NCBI GenBank assembly: GCA_003024785.1
Contig: PUQB01000469.1
Location: forward strand, 1-64,000
Length of the DNA: 64,000 bases
Direction of reading: 5' to 3'
Source of the DNA: Selaginella tamariscina
Taxonomy: Eukaryota > Streptophyta > Lycopodiopsida > Selaginellales > Selaginellaceae
Below the pieces are notes generated by a model. It saw nothing but the letters and a program-made list of their open reading frames with translations, ran no database searches and was not told the DNA's origin. A program made the translations under genes and the position numbers. Positions within the stretch are counted from its first letter, which is position 1. Each line of letters opens with the position of its first letter. Below are positions 29,701 through 41,686 of this stretch, piece after piece.

Positions 29701-30216
29701 CACATCACTTATATTTGGTAAGTTTGAATAATCTTCTAGGTCGAACCTACACATCACCAAACTCACTAAAAACTTTCTCACCATAAGTTACTCATCACCA
29801 CCTAGTCTTTCTTGATATCAATGATGCTTCTCCACTTATGCAAACGTGAAGAAAGACACAAAGATATCAAATAAAGAATCATGTTGTCTCATGTTTCCAT
29901 GAAGATATTGTCTTGCACTTTATCTTGACAAAACTCTTTAATAACTTAAAACGATGAATGCGATCATGAGCATTTGGTCATGCGTTATGCTTTACAACAT
30001 TTAAGTACTCTTTGAAAAGTTTCATAATGTAACAGCATTCAAGGTGATTGACAAGAAGTTCATCTTAAATTAGGGATGTTGCATAAATGCATTTCCAAAT
30101 CACATTTAACTAATACTTCAAACCATTCTTTTTCAAAATGGAAAGTACATTTTTAAAAGGTCAGACATTTACAAGATGCTTATGAAAAATAATCTTAATC
30201 TTTAGATCTTTTTATT
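26758..30216 (+). repeat. 3.5-kb block, inverted in the second copy, with unidentified decayed ORFs
   Basis: This block matches 46235-52189 in reverse orientation. It holds pieces of unidentified coding sequence on the plus strand: about 26830-27235 (SLKYYIINDQHTI-like, WHLIKAHKSNDMANKLLLRL), about 27720-28120 (VLANLVFNNDLQINLSTTMS-like, LGIHYHKLRL-like) and about 29100-29640 (an EDVINALD-like region). Both copies keep the same text, with different stops and indels, so it was probably once a gene or element open reading frame. I recognise no domain. Confidence 0.7.
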
Positions 30217-31281
30217 AACAATACTTCTCAAAAAGCAATGCTTAATTAGATTATAATAGCGATACACCCAGTCACTTTCAAGCCATGAAAGAACCAATAA
30301 AATGAATGTGCTAGTATGTTACTTAGACATTTATCTTCGTCAAGGATTTGTTTAGATTTTATAAAGAAAATCCACCCCACTTGCTCTACCCAAATGCTTA
30401 TTTATCTTGTAATGTTGCATATGCTACACTTAAGATAATAAACCAAAAGATTTATAATTTTATTTGTATTGAGTTAGAAAAGTAGGATAAGACAATCACT
30501 TGTATCTCTAAATAGCATTAAAAGTGACTATTAAATGTATCCAAAACATTGTATGACATTGGCTTTTAGGTTGGGAATTAATCATTACATGTTTATCTTT
30601 TAATTATGGGGACATAAGAAAATTTATATGCATGATGGGCAACACTAAAGTCATACGAGAAATAAATGCGCAAAAGAATTTAATAAAGAGTAAAAAACTA
30701 AAAAATCTATTTTAAAAGATTGAAAATAATAACTATAGAATTGGTGGTTAAAATTGCATATTAAATATTAAAAAATACATTGTTGATTATATAAATATTC
30801 GTTAACTTGTGTAGTCATGCCAAATGGTTATTTTTAAATTTATCTAAATAACAAGTATTTTAAGGATGAGGATCCTTTTAGAGTTCTCAAACATTTTGCC
30901 AAAGAATTAATATTCATGTTAGATTCACCACCAAACTCACCAATGACTATGAATTCACATAAGTTCATGCGTGACCATGCGTAAGCATCTCAATAACAAA
31001 TAGAGGAAACTTTTTGTGAGAGGAAATACACTTTGGTGCAGGTTGCATCTGGGAGGCTTGTGTTGGAGTGGTCCATTTGTGATGTATGATGTTAAGATAT
31101 TTTGTAGATAGTGTTCGGACATCATCATGCTTGAATAGTTATGCATGCACTAGCAAAATACATGGTTTAGGGTTGTACGAATATGTGGCGCATGCACTCA
31201 CGTGCCCTCACGCAAGCAATAACATTTAAGTGAATTTGGGGGTGTGCCCTAGGGTAAACCTAGAGGTTCCGACTCAGGCAA
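30217..31281 (+). repeat. 5' flank of F-box copy 1, shared by all F-box copies
   Basis: This sequence matches 52190-53203 and, for its last part, 57775-58180. It contains the conserved blocks GGACGAGGATCCT-like, CACTCACGTGCCCTCACGCA and GGGGGTGTGCCCTAGGGTAA. It probably contains the promoter and leader of the F-box family (G-box-like CACGTG in CACTCACGTG). No coding sequence is supported. Confidence 0.7.
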
Positions 31282-32403
31282 ATGCATATCCACGATCTTC
31301 CAGAGGACGTGTTGAGGTACTATTTAGCACTATATTTCCCTTTCTTTTCTTTTTTCATTTGTCTTATTTTCTAGGGAAATCTTTTGCAAATTGCCCACAA
31401 GAAGTGTGATGGTTGGGCGGGCTGTATGCAAGTCATGGAAAACCTGGCTTTCTGAGCACTCATTCATTGTTAAGTATGATGCAACATCCTCACAAGAAAC
31501 CTGGATCATCTATGAATCTTCCTTCGACAAGGAACTCTATTACATGTTTAACACTGCTGATCCAATCAATCAAAAGCAGATAATTAAGGGGATTCCACTC
31601 AAATTACCAGAGAGAAAAAGGTGGACACTCCTCCAATGTTCGGAAGGGTTATTGTGTTTCGGGTATTTTGATATGACAAAGCTGAAAATTTATAACCCAG
31701 TGACAGGAACAAGCAAGGAGATAAACTGTCGCAAGGTACTTACCATAAGAAGATGCAATCTCATTTCTGACACTAACTAGCAATAAACTAACAGGGATTA
31801 GGTTTGTGCAAATTCATTTGCTACAAAGACACCGGAGAGTGGAAGGTGGTGATGATGGATAATTATGATGCACAAATGCACATATTCAGCTCAAGAACTA
31901 GGACGTGGGCACTTGGCTATAAAGCTTTGCCGGATCCCCTGCAAGGGGATGACATGGGATTGGTGTGGAATTGTAGATGCTCAAGGGATCCCATGCCCTT
32001 TTGTAATTCTGACACGGGTGCTTTCTTTTACAAGTTGACAGCGATGAGTGGACACAATTGGAGGGCAAACTCTTGGAAGACGGCGATGAAGAGGCTGGAT
32101 TGTTTCACTGTGGGACATGGGATGATCAAGATGACAAGCTCTTACTCCAACCGGGCGGTGAGAGTGTTTAAATATCATTCAAACACAAAAAGGTGGCAGC
32201 ATGTGTCTCAAACTACTCTCTCATCGTTTGATACTTCTCCATATTATTACTTTAGTGATGGTTTGGACAATGTATTTGTCTTGCCAAATTGGCATTCGGG
32301 TGTAGTCATCTACAATTATAACGTTGCTCAAGACCGGTGGAGCTGCTATCGAGGCTATGATATATTATGTGAATTGCACCACGTTCAGCTTAGGCAACCT
32401 TAA
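31282..32403 (+). CDS. F-box protein with kelch/F-box-associated type C-terminus, copy 1
   Basis: Exons 31282-31316, 31375-31735 and 31795-32403, with GT-AG introns of 58 and 59 bp. The frame is open throughout. The F-box spans the first splice: MHIHDLPEDVLR, then EIFCKLPTRSVMVGRAVCKS. The rest is an F-box-associated/kelch-like domain: LLCFGYFDMTKLKIYNPVTG, FSSRTRTWALG, NSDTGAFFY, KMTSSYSNRAVRVFKYHSNT and FVLPNWHSGVVIYNYNVAQD. Such proteins are substrate receptors of SCF ubiquitin ligases. Compared with copies 2 and 3, residues coded at about 32030-32110 are read out of frame (1 nt missing, then 2 nt missing), which swaps about 27 residues but restores the frame. It may be translatable yet altered. 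Confidence 0.82.
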
Positions 32404-32490
32404 GTAAGATAGCTTTTGAGGAGTCGCTATGGGGGCTATGATATATCTCATGTGAATTGCACCATGTTCAGCCTCAGGCAACCTTAAGTA
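32404..32490 (+). repeat. Partial repeat of the F-box gene end
   Basis: Right after the stop, the sequence repeats a short version of the last codons: GGCTATGATATATCTCATGT, then ATTGCACCATGTTCAGCCTC and AGGCAACCTTAAGTAAGATA. It is a local tandem duplication of the gene's 3' end. Copy 3 has the same and copy 2 a shorter form, so the event predates the block duplication. Confidence 0.75.
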
Positions 32491-33263
32491 AGATAGCTTC
32501 TAATATGTAATCTTTTAATTGGAAAACATTTGACATTGAAACTGTTAAAGATAAATTAACATATATGATTTACATGAAAAAATCTAAATTAAATGTTTAC
32601 ACATAATCATTCGGAGCGTTTCACACATCAACATTAACATTTATAGGGATAAGTACCAAAATATATACGTGAAACAAGAAATTTTAGAGCTTAAGAGAGT
32701 TTTAGGTTAGAGAAATTTATATTGTTAGAATATTATGATAACAAGTATAATATAAAATAATGTCTGAAGAGAATTTCATGTTTTAGATAATGCTAATATT
32801 ATAAATTATATAATATACTCTCAAACATGACTTTTTTTCATAAATGTTAATTGTTAAAGAACTACTATAAGTAAATAAGCCTTTAAGAGAATTTTTGTGT
32901 TTTAGAGAATGTCGTTCACTCCAATTATTAGAAATTTATAATTTCTTATTAAAACTTGGGTAAAAGTTTATTTATATAATTTAAAATGTTATAGTTATTA
33001 ATATATATTCATGTCTAATTTAAGAATTTTTCAAATTTCATATTTAATTTGATAAAATACTTAAAATCTATGTATATTTTGGTGATTTTCAAATATTTGT
33101 ATTATAATTACAAATGCGTACGTATGTACTTAGCGCATAGAAAGATGCACATGTTTGTATGTGCATGTGTGAATGATTATTGCTTGAAAAAGGGTTCGTG
33201 ATCGTGATTGAACTTGAAATAAACCACTCTTTTAAAATCTTGAACATTCTCCACTGGCGTTTA
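32491..33263. other. AT-rich 3' flank of F-box copy 1
   Basis: No gene is seen. The part to about 32930 matches the flank of copy 3 (59390-59831). It ends in GTTTA, which also follows the right end of the DNA transposon. Confidence 0.6.
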
Positions 33264-33319
33264 GGGGAGTGTCGCCATTTTGGAGGCTTGGGGCCCAGGA
33301 GGCCTGGGCTCGAATATTC
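33264..33319 (+). repeat. Left terminal inverted repeat of the DNA transposon
   Basis: It begins GGGGAGTGTCGCCATTTTGG, followed by AGGCTTGGGGCCCAGGAGGC and then an AATATTC palindrome run. It pairs with the reverse complement of the right end. Confidence 0.65.
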
Positions 33320-33939
33320 AAGAATATTCTAGAATATTTTGGAATATTCTTTTGGTCAGTATTGGCCTCAGTCGGCAAAAAAGAATTCTATTAAAACTGT
33401 TGTATTTCTATCTTATTTTTTTTTATATTAGCTTAATTTATTACTCAATATACATTAGCTAAAGTTTCTTCTTCATCTTAAGTAAAGTGCAGTTCTCGAA
33501 CCACCAGCTAGGCTTGGACGTGGAGGTGTTTGAGTAGGTAATTTCTGTCTAATGTTCTCTGCGAGCTTGTTTGTTGCCAACCTAGAGAGTTTGAAACTCT
33601 TCTCGGTTCCTATAATATTCCTTCCGAGCTCGACGGCAGCTAACAACGATGACCCGGTTCCGGAACCAATATCTCAGACTAGGTCGCAGGTCTACTGAGA
33701 CGCTCGATCAAAAGCTGCATGAGTCAAACACTCTTCGGTTGAATCATCATCCTGCACAAACTTCCATTAGGATAAACAAAGCAAAGTACTTCCTTACCAA
33801 GCCTCCTGAAAACGGTCGGCGGTGTCGACGAGGATCGTGTTCGTCAATGCCAGAGGGTTTGGCCTCTTCGACTTCTTCTCAGAGCTTTGCAGCATCAAGA
33901 GAACTAACAAGTATCCTGCCACATAGACCAAGTTAAACT

Positions 33940-36638
33940 TAACTTGAATAGCTAGCTCCTTAATTTTGTCACGGTATCCCCAGCCTCGTGCACGGTAACG
34001 CTGTAAGTCCCTGCAACCTCCAAGTTGATTACTGCAGCCGCCTGAATCACCGCCAATACAGAAGGAGAACTCGCGAAGACGACCATGAAACCACTCACTG
34101 CCAAGTGCATTCCACTAAACTGCAAGGCCTCCTCAAACTTCACGGATCTAGCTGCACAATGTCCTTGTTGATGCTAGCACCTCCATATACAAGCTCATTG
34201 GGCAAGTCGAGGATGATGAGGTTGAAGCCGTATTCACCTACCACTTCCTGGAACACGTTTGTGACTCAACCGTATGTTTGTCAACCTGTTGTCGGAGCTT
34301 GGTGTACACCTCTGTCTGGCTCGAAGAAAGACCTGCTCATCTCCTCCATATCACACAGCCAGGTCGTAGGATCCACGGGATGCAGCCAGGGTCGGGATGA
34401 AGGTCATCAGGTTCCTTGATGTCCAAACTAGCTACAAGTGGCTGCCCTCATTGATTGTAAAGTCGATGCCGGCGGAGGTGCTGTAAAAGAGCTTGGTCCC
34501 GCTCCCGATCCCTTTGCAGGTGTAGTTGTCTTTTGCACCGTCTTCTTCATCTTGCTCTTCTTGATAGCCTCTACTTCTCCGGCTCCCAAACACGGTAAAT
34601 CATTGCGTGCACGTTGAATAGTGAGCTCTCCCAAGCTGGTGGCTGTTGCGACGGACAGTCGAGCCAGAATGGAACATGCTCCCGTTCAAAGGTGTTAGAG
34701 CTCCTCTGCTCTTCGACCACATGTGAGGCTCGCTTGTATGATCTGTCCACAGCTCATCATCTAAGACGGTGCATTTCTTCGCCAGTATGAACCTGTAACA
34801 CAAAGTCAGACAGTAGCAATGCTGGATTGAAAGCTTACCTCCATATCATCCGACGCGCAGATTCCTCACGCTCCAGAAACTCATTCGGCTCCATCGAATA
34901 AGTGAACCGTATGCAGTCATGGAAGGGCTGAAAGACCAGGCACTTGCTCCGAATTCTCATCTCGTCAAACCAGCTCATGAAGTCGACATCCGTTCCAACT
35001 TCTTCACCATCCTCTCGCAACCCCTTAAGGATCTGAATGGCTTCCTCGCGCACAGCCTTCCAATATAAGTCCAAGGTGAACCACTTGATCCACTCTTTGT
35101 CCTGCATGCCCGGTAGCCCAAGTGTCTGTTGTTCTGCCTTGGATTCGAGACGGGTGAGCTTGTTCAGTATCGGAGTCGCAGCATGTTTGGAATCTTCGCC
35201 TTGACATCGCATACAGCTTCTCAATGCCCATCCAGCGACACTGCTTATGAGAGATGTTCGTCACCTTCTGGAACCACTCCTCCCCCAAGTCTGGGTCTAT
35301 GATGGAGAGGAACTTGTGCATACGCTTGTCATGCTTCTTGTACACTAGCTGCTTCAGGTTCACCTCAACCTGTGAATTGCCCTTAGCACTGGTGACTGCT
35401 CTGTCGAGATCATCGTCGATCTCGTTCTGCACATAGAAAAGTTAAAAATTCTTTCCTATAAATTAAATCGGAGGTTACCTTGAAAAGTATCTTTGCGCAG
35501 ATCAGGTTCGGAAGAGGATGCCAAGCCGTCTTTCCTGCTGAACTCTCCTTCCACTTCCGCACCTCAAGACGATCAACCTCCGTGAGTGACTCGAGGATTT
35601 TCTGAGTTCCTTCTGTACTAGTGCAGACCGCCTTTACAGCGAGGAGAATATGTGGTAGCGTTGTTTCCACAGATGTTGCTGAAGATCTGTTCAACGAAAC
35701 TGTAAGTCTAAACTCTTAACAAAAAGAAAAGAAAATACTCACATGTTAATCGATTGGAACATCGAAACCAGTTGAAGAATGTCGAGGTTCTCCGTGGAGA
35801 TGAAACTCGATCGAACGCGAATAGCCCATCGCTGGTTGTCCTCTGCATCCTCTCGGTACAGCTTCTGCAAAGCCTGTAGCCTATGGTTCCCGTCCCAGCA
35901 GCTAAACTTCCTGTTTGAGAGCCTTGAAGCCCACTGTTTGTACTCCGGCTGAGTAAGAGCTTGCTCGAAAGACCGGTGCTGCTCGTACTGAATCGTGTCC
36001 TTCGACAGCTCCGATAGCTCCTCAGCAGTGAGTCGATCTCCGATGGACAGAATGAACAAGGCCGTGTTGCGTAGATAACCAGCCTTCTTCAACGATGACA
36101 CCAGCCTGTCCAAGTCCCCTGGGTTCACTCGTCGAACCACCTCGTTGGAATGTATTCTGCAGATGGGCACATCAGGAGGATCACCAAGTCCCTTGATAGT
36201 AATTTTGTCGAGCAGGTTTGCTGAGCTCTCCAAATGCAGGCTCGCCGGTATGCTGTATAACTCCTTCGGCTCCTTATCGCTCTTCGCCTTCTTGCCTTTT
36301 GAATCAGCTTTCCCGCGGCCTCTCTTTTTGCTGACTGCCTCCTCCAAGTCGTCCTCGCTAGCTTCAACTGCCTCTGTCATCTGCACTTGCTCGTTCAGGA
36401 CTGCAACCTCAGCGGATGAAGGAGGCAACTGCGACGAGCTCTCCGGGAAATCTGTGATTGTTGGTGGAGGCTGTTCTTGCTCAACTGCTACTACTCCAGA
36501 CTGAGTCACTGGAGGATCCTCCTTTGCTACATTAGATGGTTCTCCTCTCTTGCCTCGCTTCTGCTTCGATATCCTCTTCTCTTCCCGTGGCTCTTCATCA
36601 GGCGCAGTCTCTAGTAGACGTTTTGAAGCTCTCACCAT
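33940..36638 (-). pseudogene. ParB-like domain protein with possible methyltransferase-like tail, frame-broken
   Basis: Exon 1 (36638-35743) gives a basic, Lys/Glu-rich N-terminus with nuclear-localisation-like runs (EEKRISKQKRGKRG, KKRGRGKADSKGKKAK). A ParB/sulfiredoxin-fold-like domain follows: ICRIHSNEVVRRVNPGDLDR, SLKKAGYL, then the hallmark CWDGNHRLQALQKLY. Donor GTGAGT. Exon 2 (35686-35479) and exon 3 (35426-34839) add helical text (WFTLDLYWKAVREEAIQIL) with one frame switch near 35150. Exon 4 begins near 34796 (FILAKKCTVLDDELWTDH). Further down, YGFNLIILDLPNELVYG (about 34240-34190) and FEEALQFSGMHLAVSGFMVV (34143 down) resemble the motif-IV region and next helix/strand of a SAM methyltransferase. 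Its catalytic motif would be DLPN and not DPPY, so this is tentative. Several frameshifts occur. The gene is divergent from the transposase. Its role in the element is unknown. Confidence 0.55.
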
Positions 36639-36716
36639 TTTGTAAACTCTGGAAAGCAAACACACAAGTCAATTGATTAGGAGACAAAATAAAAAAACAA
36701 ACAAAGATGACTAACC

Positions 36717-38625
36717 TTGTGGCTGCCGACTCAAGCTAGATGGTGCCGTCGCTCTCAGTCGGCACAGAGATGTAGAAGAGCATTTCCTGCCGACTGAGAC
36801 AGGTTAGTGCCGACCCTCTCAGACGGCGAGCTAGGATCTCCTAAAATAAAAAAATAAAAATAAAAAATGACTAACCTTGTGGCTGCCGACTCAAACTAGA
36901 TGGTGCCGACCCTCTCAGTCGGCACAGAGATGTAAAAGAACAAGAATCGAACCCGCAACCTCTACGCTACAAGCTAATCACGTTCTTAAACTCTTCCTCT
37001 CCTGGGAAAAAAACTTCCTAGGAAAAAAAGTAAGTTAACAGGACTTGTGGCTGCCGACTCAAACTAGATGGTGCCGACCCTCTCAGTCGGCACAAAGATG
37101 TAAAAGAATAAGAATCGAACCCACAACCTCTACACTACAAACTACAAGAGCTAACCAACTTGTCAATTCTATAAACATGAGAGCATATTGGCATGTGCTG
37201 CATATTGACCTGGATTAGTGAAGTGTTAATCACGTCCTTCACCTGCTCCTGCCTAATCCGTCCCTAACCCGTGGCTGCCGACTCAAACTGTCCCTAACCC
37301 GTGGCTGCCGACTCAAACTAGATGGTGCCGACCCTCTCAGTCGGCACAAAGATGTAAAAGAACAAGAACGAACCCACAACCTCTACGCTACAAACTACAA
37401 GAGCTAACCAACTTGTCAATTCTATAAACATGAGAGCATATTGGCATGTGCTGCATATTGACCTGGATTAGTGAAGTGTTAATCACGTCCTTAACTGCTC
37501 CTGCCTAATCCGTCCCTAACCCCGTGGCTGCCGACTCAAACTAGATGGTGCCGACCCTCTCAGTCGGCACAAAGATGTAAAAGAACAAGAATCGAACCTA
37601 ACCCGTGGTTGCCGACTCAAACTAGATGGTGCCGACCCTCTCAGTCGGCACAAAGATGTAAAAGAACAAGAATCGAACCCACAACCTCTACGCTACAAAC
37701 TGCAAGATGTAAAAGAACAAGACTCGAACCTAACCCCGTGCTGCCGACTCAAACTAGATGGTGCCGACCCCTCAGTCGGCACAAAGATGTAAAAACAAAA
37801 ACGAACCCACAACCTCTACGCTACAAACTGCAAGATGTAAAAGAACAAGACTCGAACACACAACCTCTACAATACAAACCACAAAGGCTAACCAACTTGT
37901 CAATTCTGTAAACACAAGAGCATATTGGCATTTGGTGCATATTGACCTGGCTTAGTGAAGTGTTTGTTAGCAAGAATCAAACCCGCAACCTCTAGTTACA
38001 AACCACAAGGGCTAACCAACTTGTTAATTCTATAAACACTTATAAACATTGGCATGCAGTATATATGTACACCTTTGTAGCTAAATCCTTAATTTATTAG
38101 GTAAGTTTAGTTAACGATTTAGGATTTAGTGTTACATTTCATAAATATTCTTAATCAAGTGTAATCATTCCTATTTTGCCATTCCAAAAAAGGATTTGAA
38201 TCCTTTTTTGTCATTCCAAAAAGGATTGTTAAGGTTATAAAGATAACTAACTATAAGGTGAAATATATGTCACTATTGCCAATATGAATTCTATACTTTG
38301 TATGATGGAAAGAAAAGAAATGAACTAACCTTTGGATACATCAATCGCATGTACTTGCCATTTTATTAAGTTAACATTATAACTCTGTAAAAAGAAATAC
38401 TTGAGCCACAAAGCAAAAAAATAACACAATTTCAAAATACCTTGTGGTTGCCGATTGAACCAGGATGGTGCCGTCACTCTCAGTCGGCACAAATGAGAAG
38501 ACACATTAACTCTGAAAAAAAAATATTATGATACAGATACTTGAGCCGCAAAGAAAAAATAAACAAATCAAAAATACCTTGTGGCTGCCGACTGAACTAG
38601 ATGGTGCCATCACTCTCATCGGCAC
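36717..38625. repeat. Array of hairpin plus tRNA-like repeat units
   Basis: About ten copies of a 45-bp unit reading GTGGCTGCCGACTCAAACTA, GATGGTGCCGACCCTCTCAG, TCGGCAC occur near 36717, 36787, 36876, 37044, 37299, 37522, 37603, 37736, 38440 and 38577. TGCCGAC and GTCGGCA arms can fold into a hairpin. Most copies are followed by sequence whose reverse complement is GTTGGTTAGCTCTTGTAG, then about 15-20 bp, then GTGGGTTCGATTC. The last contains the GGTTCGA core of a Pol III B box, and the first resembles an A box at normal spacing. The units therefore look like minus-strand tRNA-derived SINE pieces in tandem. The same GTCGGCA word also occurs inside both transposon ends. Confidence 0.6.
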
Positions 38626-38833
38626 AAATGGAAGACTCTTATCTATGGGATTTCGACACAAATGGGAAGACATTAACTTGAAAAAAAAAACATTGTGATA
38701 CGGATAATTGAGCCGCAAAGAAAAAAATAAAGTTAAACGAGTCTCTGACCTACCGTAGATATACAAGGAAATGTCATTTATGAACTTCCCCAAAGAAAAA
38801 GCACAAAGAAGTACTTGGGGATGAATCGCAAGG

Positions 38834-41538
38834 ATGGCTGCTACCATTGGACACACCCGAGCACAACACACTGGCATGTTTCGGCGCGAGTCAGTCGAAG
38901 TTCATGTGTCGGACATCTCAAATGCATCAATCCTACCTGCCCCTACTTGGGCTTTTGAGAAGAAAGCAAATGAATGTCACTTCAAGGGTGCTGTGGAGAA
39001 GGCAAAGACAACTGAGACAAGCAAAGTAATAGGCATGAAATGTAAGCATTGTGGAGAGGAGCCATGATTGCTAGTGCACACTTGTCCGGCTTATGTGTAC
39101 TACATTTTGCCATACGACATTTCTTTTACAAGGTTGTTCATTCATAGAGGTGTTCATCAACATCCAGTCAGCCCCTCAGTGTCAGCTTCAAACGTCAGCG
39201 TGCCAGATCTAGTGTCAGCAACATGGTAAAGAACAGTCCGCAAACCAATCAACGAGTGGTTGAGTTTCAAGCTGCGCGTGAGCTCATCTTTGAAAACTTT
39301 TCAAGGAAAGAAGAATCTCGTACACTGGTTTACTCTCAAAACTTGAACCTCTAACAAACCATCGAAGTATTTTTCTTTAGATCTCTACAACACTGACGTA
39401 AACCTTTCCTTTAGATCGGACTGGATTACACAATCAAGACAGAAGGAGACACACTTTAGAGAGGGTTACGAGGGTCTTCTGGAGCTGAAGACAAAGTTGC
39501 CAATACCTTTCATTCACGTTATCATGTTCCAGGGATGGAACTGCATGGTGCTGAGGAGAAGCTCTGATCTTCAAAATGACAGTTGAGGGACCGGGTTCAG
39601 GAGTTGACTACATCAGAAGGTGTCAAAGTGGAGGAGACCTTCATGATCAATGGGTGGTTCTGGACCACACGCACCGTATACCAGACTGGGCGACAATTGG
39701 AATACACCTTTATGATCCATTGTAAGTTGTAGAACTCTTCATAACACTTTCTAATCTTAGTTATCTAATGCTCTCTTACAGTGTCAGATCCATGGTGACT
39801 ATAGCTTACGTAGATATGTGCCGCGAAGATAATGTTGCAGTGCTGAAGTTCTTGAACACAATGCTAGAGGTTTGTAAGAAGCAGGGTTTGGAGAATGTCA
39901 ACTTTGCTGGTTTCATGTCGGATGAGGCTGGAGCGATATGGATAGCCTTGCGCCAAGTATTCAACAACGGAGAAAAGATGAAAGGGAGAGAAAGAAGCTG
40001 TCTGTTTCACTTTATGCAATCCGTGTGTCAGGTGACAAAGAAATGAATCGCAGAAGAACATCGCGAAGAACACATGAAACTTGCTCGTGCCTGGCCTGCA
40101 GCACTGAATGAACAATCTAAGAAAGAACAACTAGCAATTCTCGAGTCTTTTTGGGAAGGACGAGCGTCAAACATTCGAGCTTTGAAGACATGGCTGTCTT
40201 GGTGGATTAGGCATGAGGACCACATCTCCATGGCGAACTGAGAGACATGACAGAAGAAGGACTCGCGAGCGTTCCAACTACAAACAATGCTGAAGTGATC
40301 CACACGGAGCAAGAAGAGCAAGATTGGCCAAAAGAGTACCACTGCTGGAGGCGACAATGTTAGACCTCACCGATGCAGTTATGCAGAGTGCGAAGGTGAA
40401 AGCGGCAATAGAAGGGAGGTATACAGGGTCAGGTCCTTCGAAGGAAACTCTATTGAAAGAGTGCAACGCAAACTCTCTGAGGGGAAAAGTGTATCTCCAT
40501 CAACAATTATCAATCTAGTGGAAGGCGAGGAACACTTGACCAGCCCGGAGTTCACGAGTACCACTAACGTTCAAGTGCAAACTGTTAGGAGAACAATCAC
40601 AGGAACAGAACAGTCTGTCGACGTTCACACAGACATGATGTAGAGTACACAGAGCGGGTGGTCCAAAACAACAGGAGAAAGAGGTTAAGGTTCGAAGAGG
40701 TTTTGGAGAGAGAGATTGCTCAAATAGAGTGGGCCATCAGATGAATCGGAGCATCAGTAAGGTTAAGTGTTTGAGGATGAATCAGGAAGGAACTGCTCTG
40801 TGTGGAAAACCAATCGGTTATCCAAGCAAGTGCCAGCACCAGGATTCTATGGAAAACGAATGTACATTGATGCCTTAGGGAATGAGGAGTATGTACAACA
40901 GATGATGTGGTTCTGCCCAAAAGATTCAGGGTGTTTCACACGGCTAAACGGCAAAATTCTTCAGTCACGAATTCCAACACCACCAACGTTTGGCCTGTGC
41001 TCAAGGAAACGAAGCTGACAAGTGAGGAGGTCAGAGAACTACAGGATGCAGGCTTTGTTTTGGAAGGTTTACAGGGGACGGCAGGAAGAGTAGATAGGGT
41101 CAGAAGGACAAAACACCATCGCCACCACGTGGAGCTGGATCTACAACAATTCCACCTTTCGAAGGACGTATGGTCCGGACTTCAACAAAAATGTCTAAGG
41201 AACAAGAGAAGAATTTTCACAAGGCCAAGACGTTTTTAGGTCGTGTGAGAAATGTTGAAGTGACAGTTAAAGGACGGAAGGAGGCTTTCGTTGTGTCGGC
41301 AGGAAATGACTCTGCAAAGGTAACTGTTAGTACTTATCCTACATACAATTGTTCTATCTTTCAGAAGAGCAAAAGTTGGAGCCCATGTGTACACATGTAC
41401 TTCGTCTATAGCCATGTGCTTGGCTTGAACCCGGACGTCACATATTTTCTACAAAGGCGATCGCTCAGTGAGATAGAGGTCCACCGTTTGCTGATGAATT
41501 ACAACAGAGTTCATGACCCACCGGTGCTACAAGGATAA
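38834..41538 (+). pseudogene. MULE-like transposase with SWIM-type zinc finger, frame-broken
   Basis: The N-terminal part (38834-39230) has a MKCKHCGE zinc-binding start, then TGA at 39065 (a Trp position in context), then the same frame continues VHTCPAYVYYILPYD and IHRGVHQHPV. Splicing or frame changes lead to 39770-40045: MVTIAYVDMCREDNVAVLKF, FAGFMSDEAGAIWIALRQVF, then CLFHFMQSV. This gives candidate catalytic Asp residues and the C-x2-H element of MULE transposases. TGA at 40044. Frames to 40255 (SFWEGRASNIRALKTWLSWW) and 40640 continue. The last part (41170-41538) has NCSIF...WSPCVHMYFVYSH, a SWIM-like C-x-n-C-x-H. The enzyme would cut and paste the element. At least four stops or shifts. 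Confidence 0.6.
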
Positions 41539-41686
41539 ATGGTTTAGGGTTTAGGATAATGCTTTATTAAGCTAGTCGGCATATATTAAGCCAGTCGGCA
41601 TATTAAAAAAACTTATATATTCTAGAATATTCTTGAGAATATTCTAAAATATGTTAGAATATACCTGGAATATCCGCGAATATACT

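Noticed and set aside
36717-38030. CRISPR-like array
   Set aside because: Units are regularly repeated, but the sequence between them is itself repeated, not unique spacers, and the organism is a plant.
36945-38030. Functional tRNA genes
   Set aside because: Only A- and B-box-like words are present; there is no complete cloverleaf or anticodon stem that I can pair.
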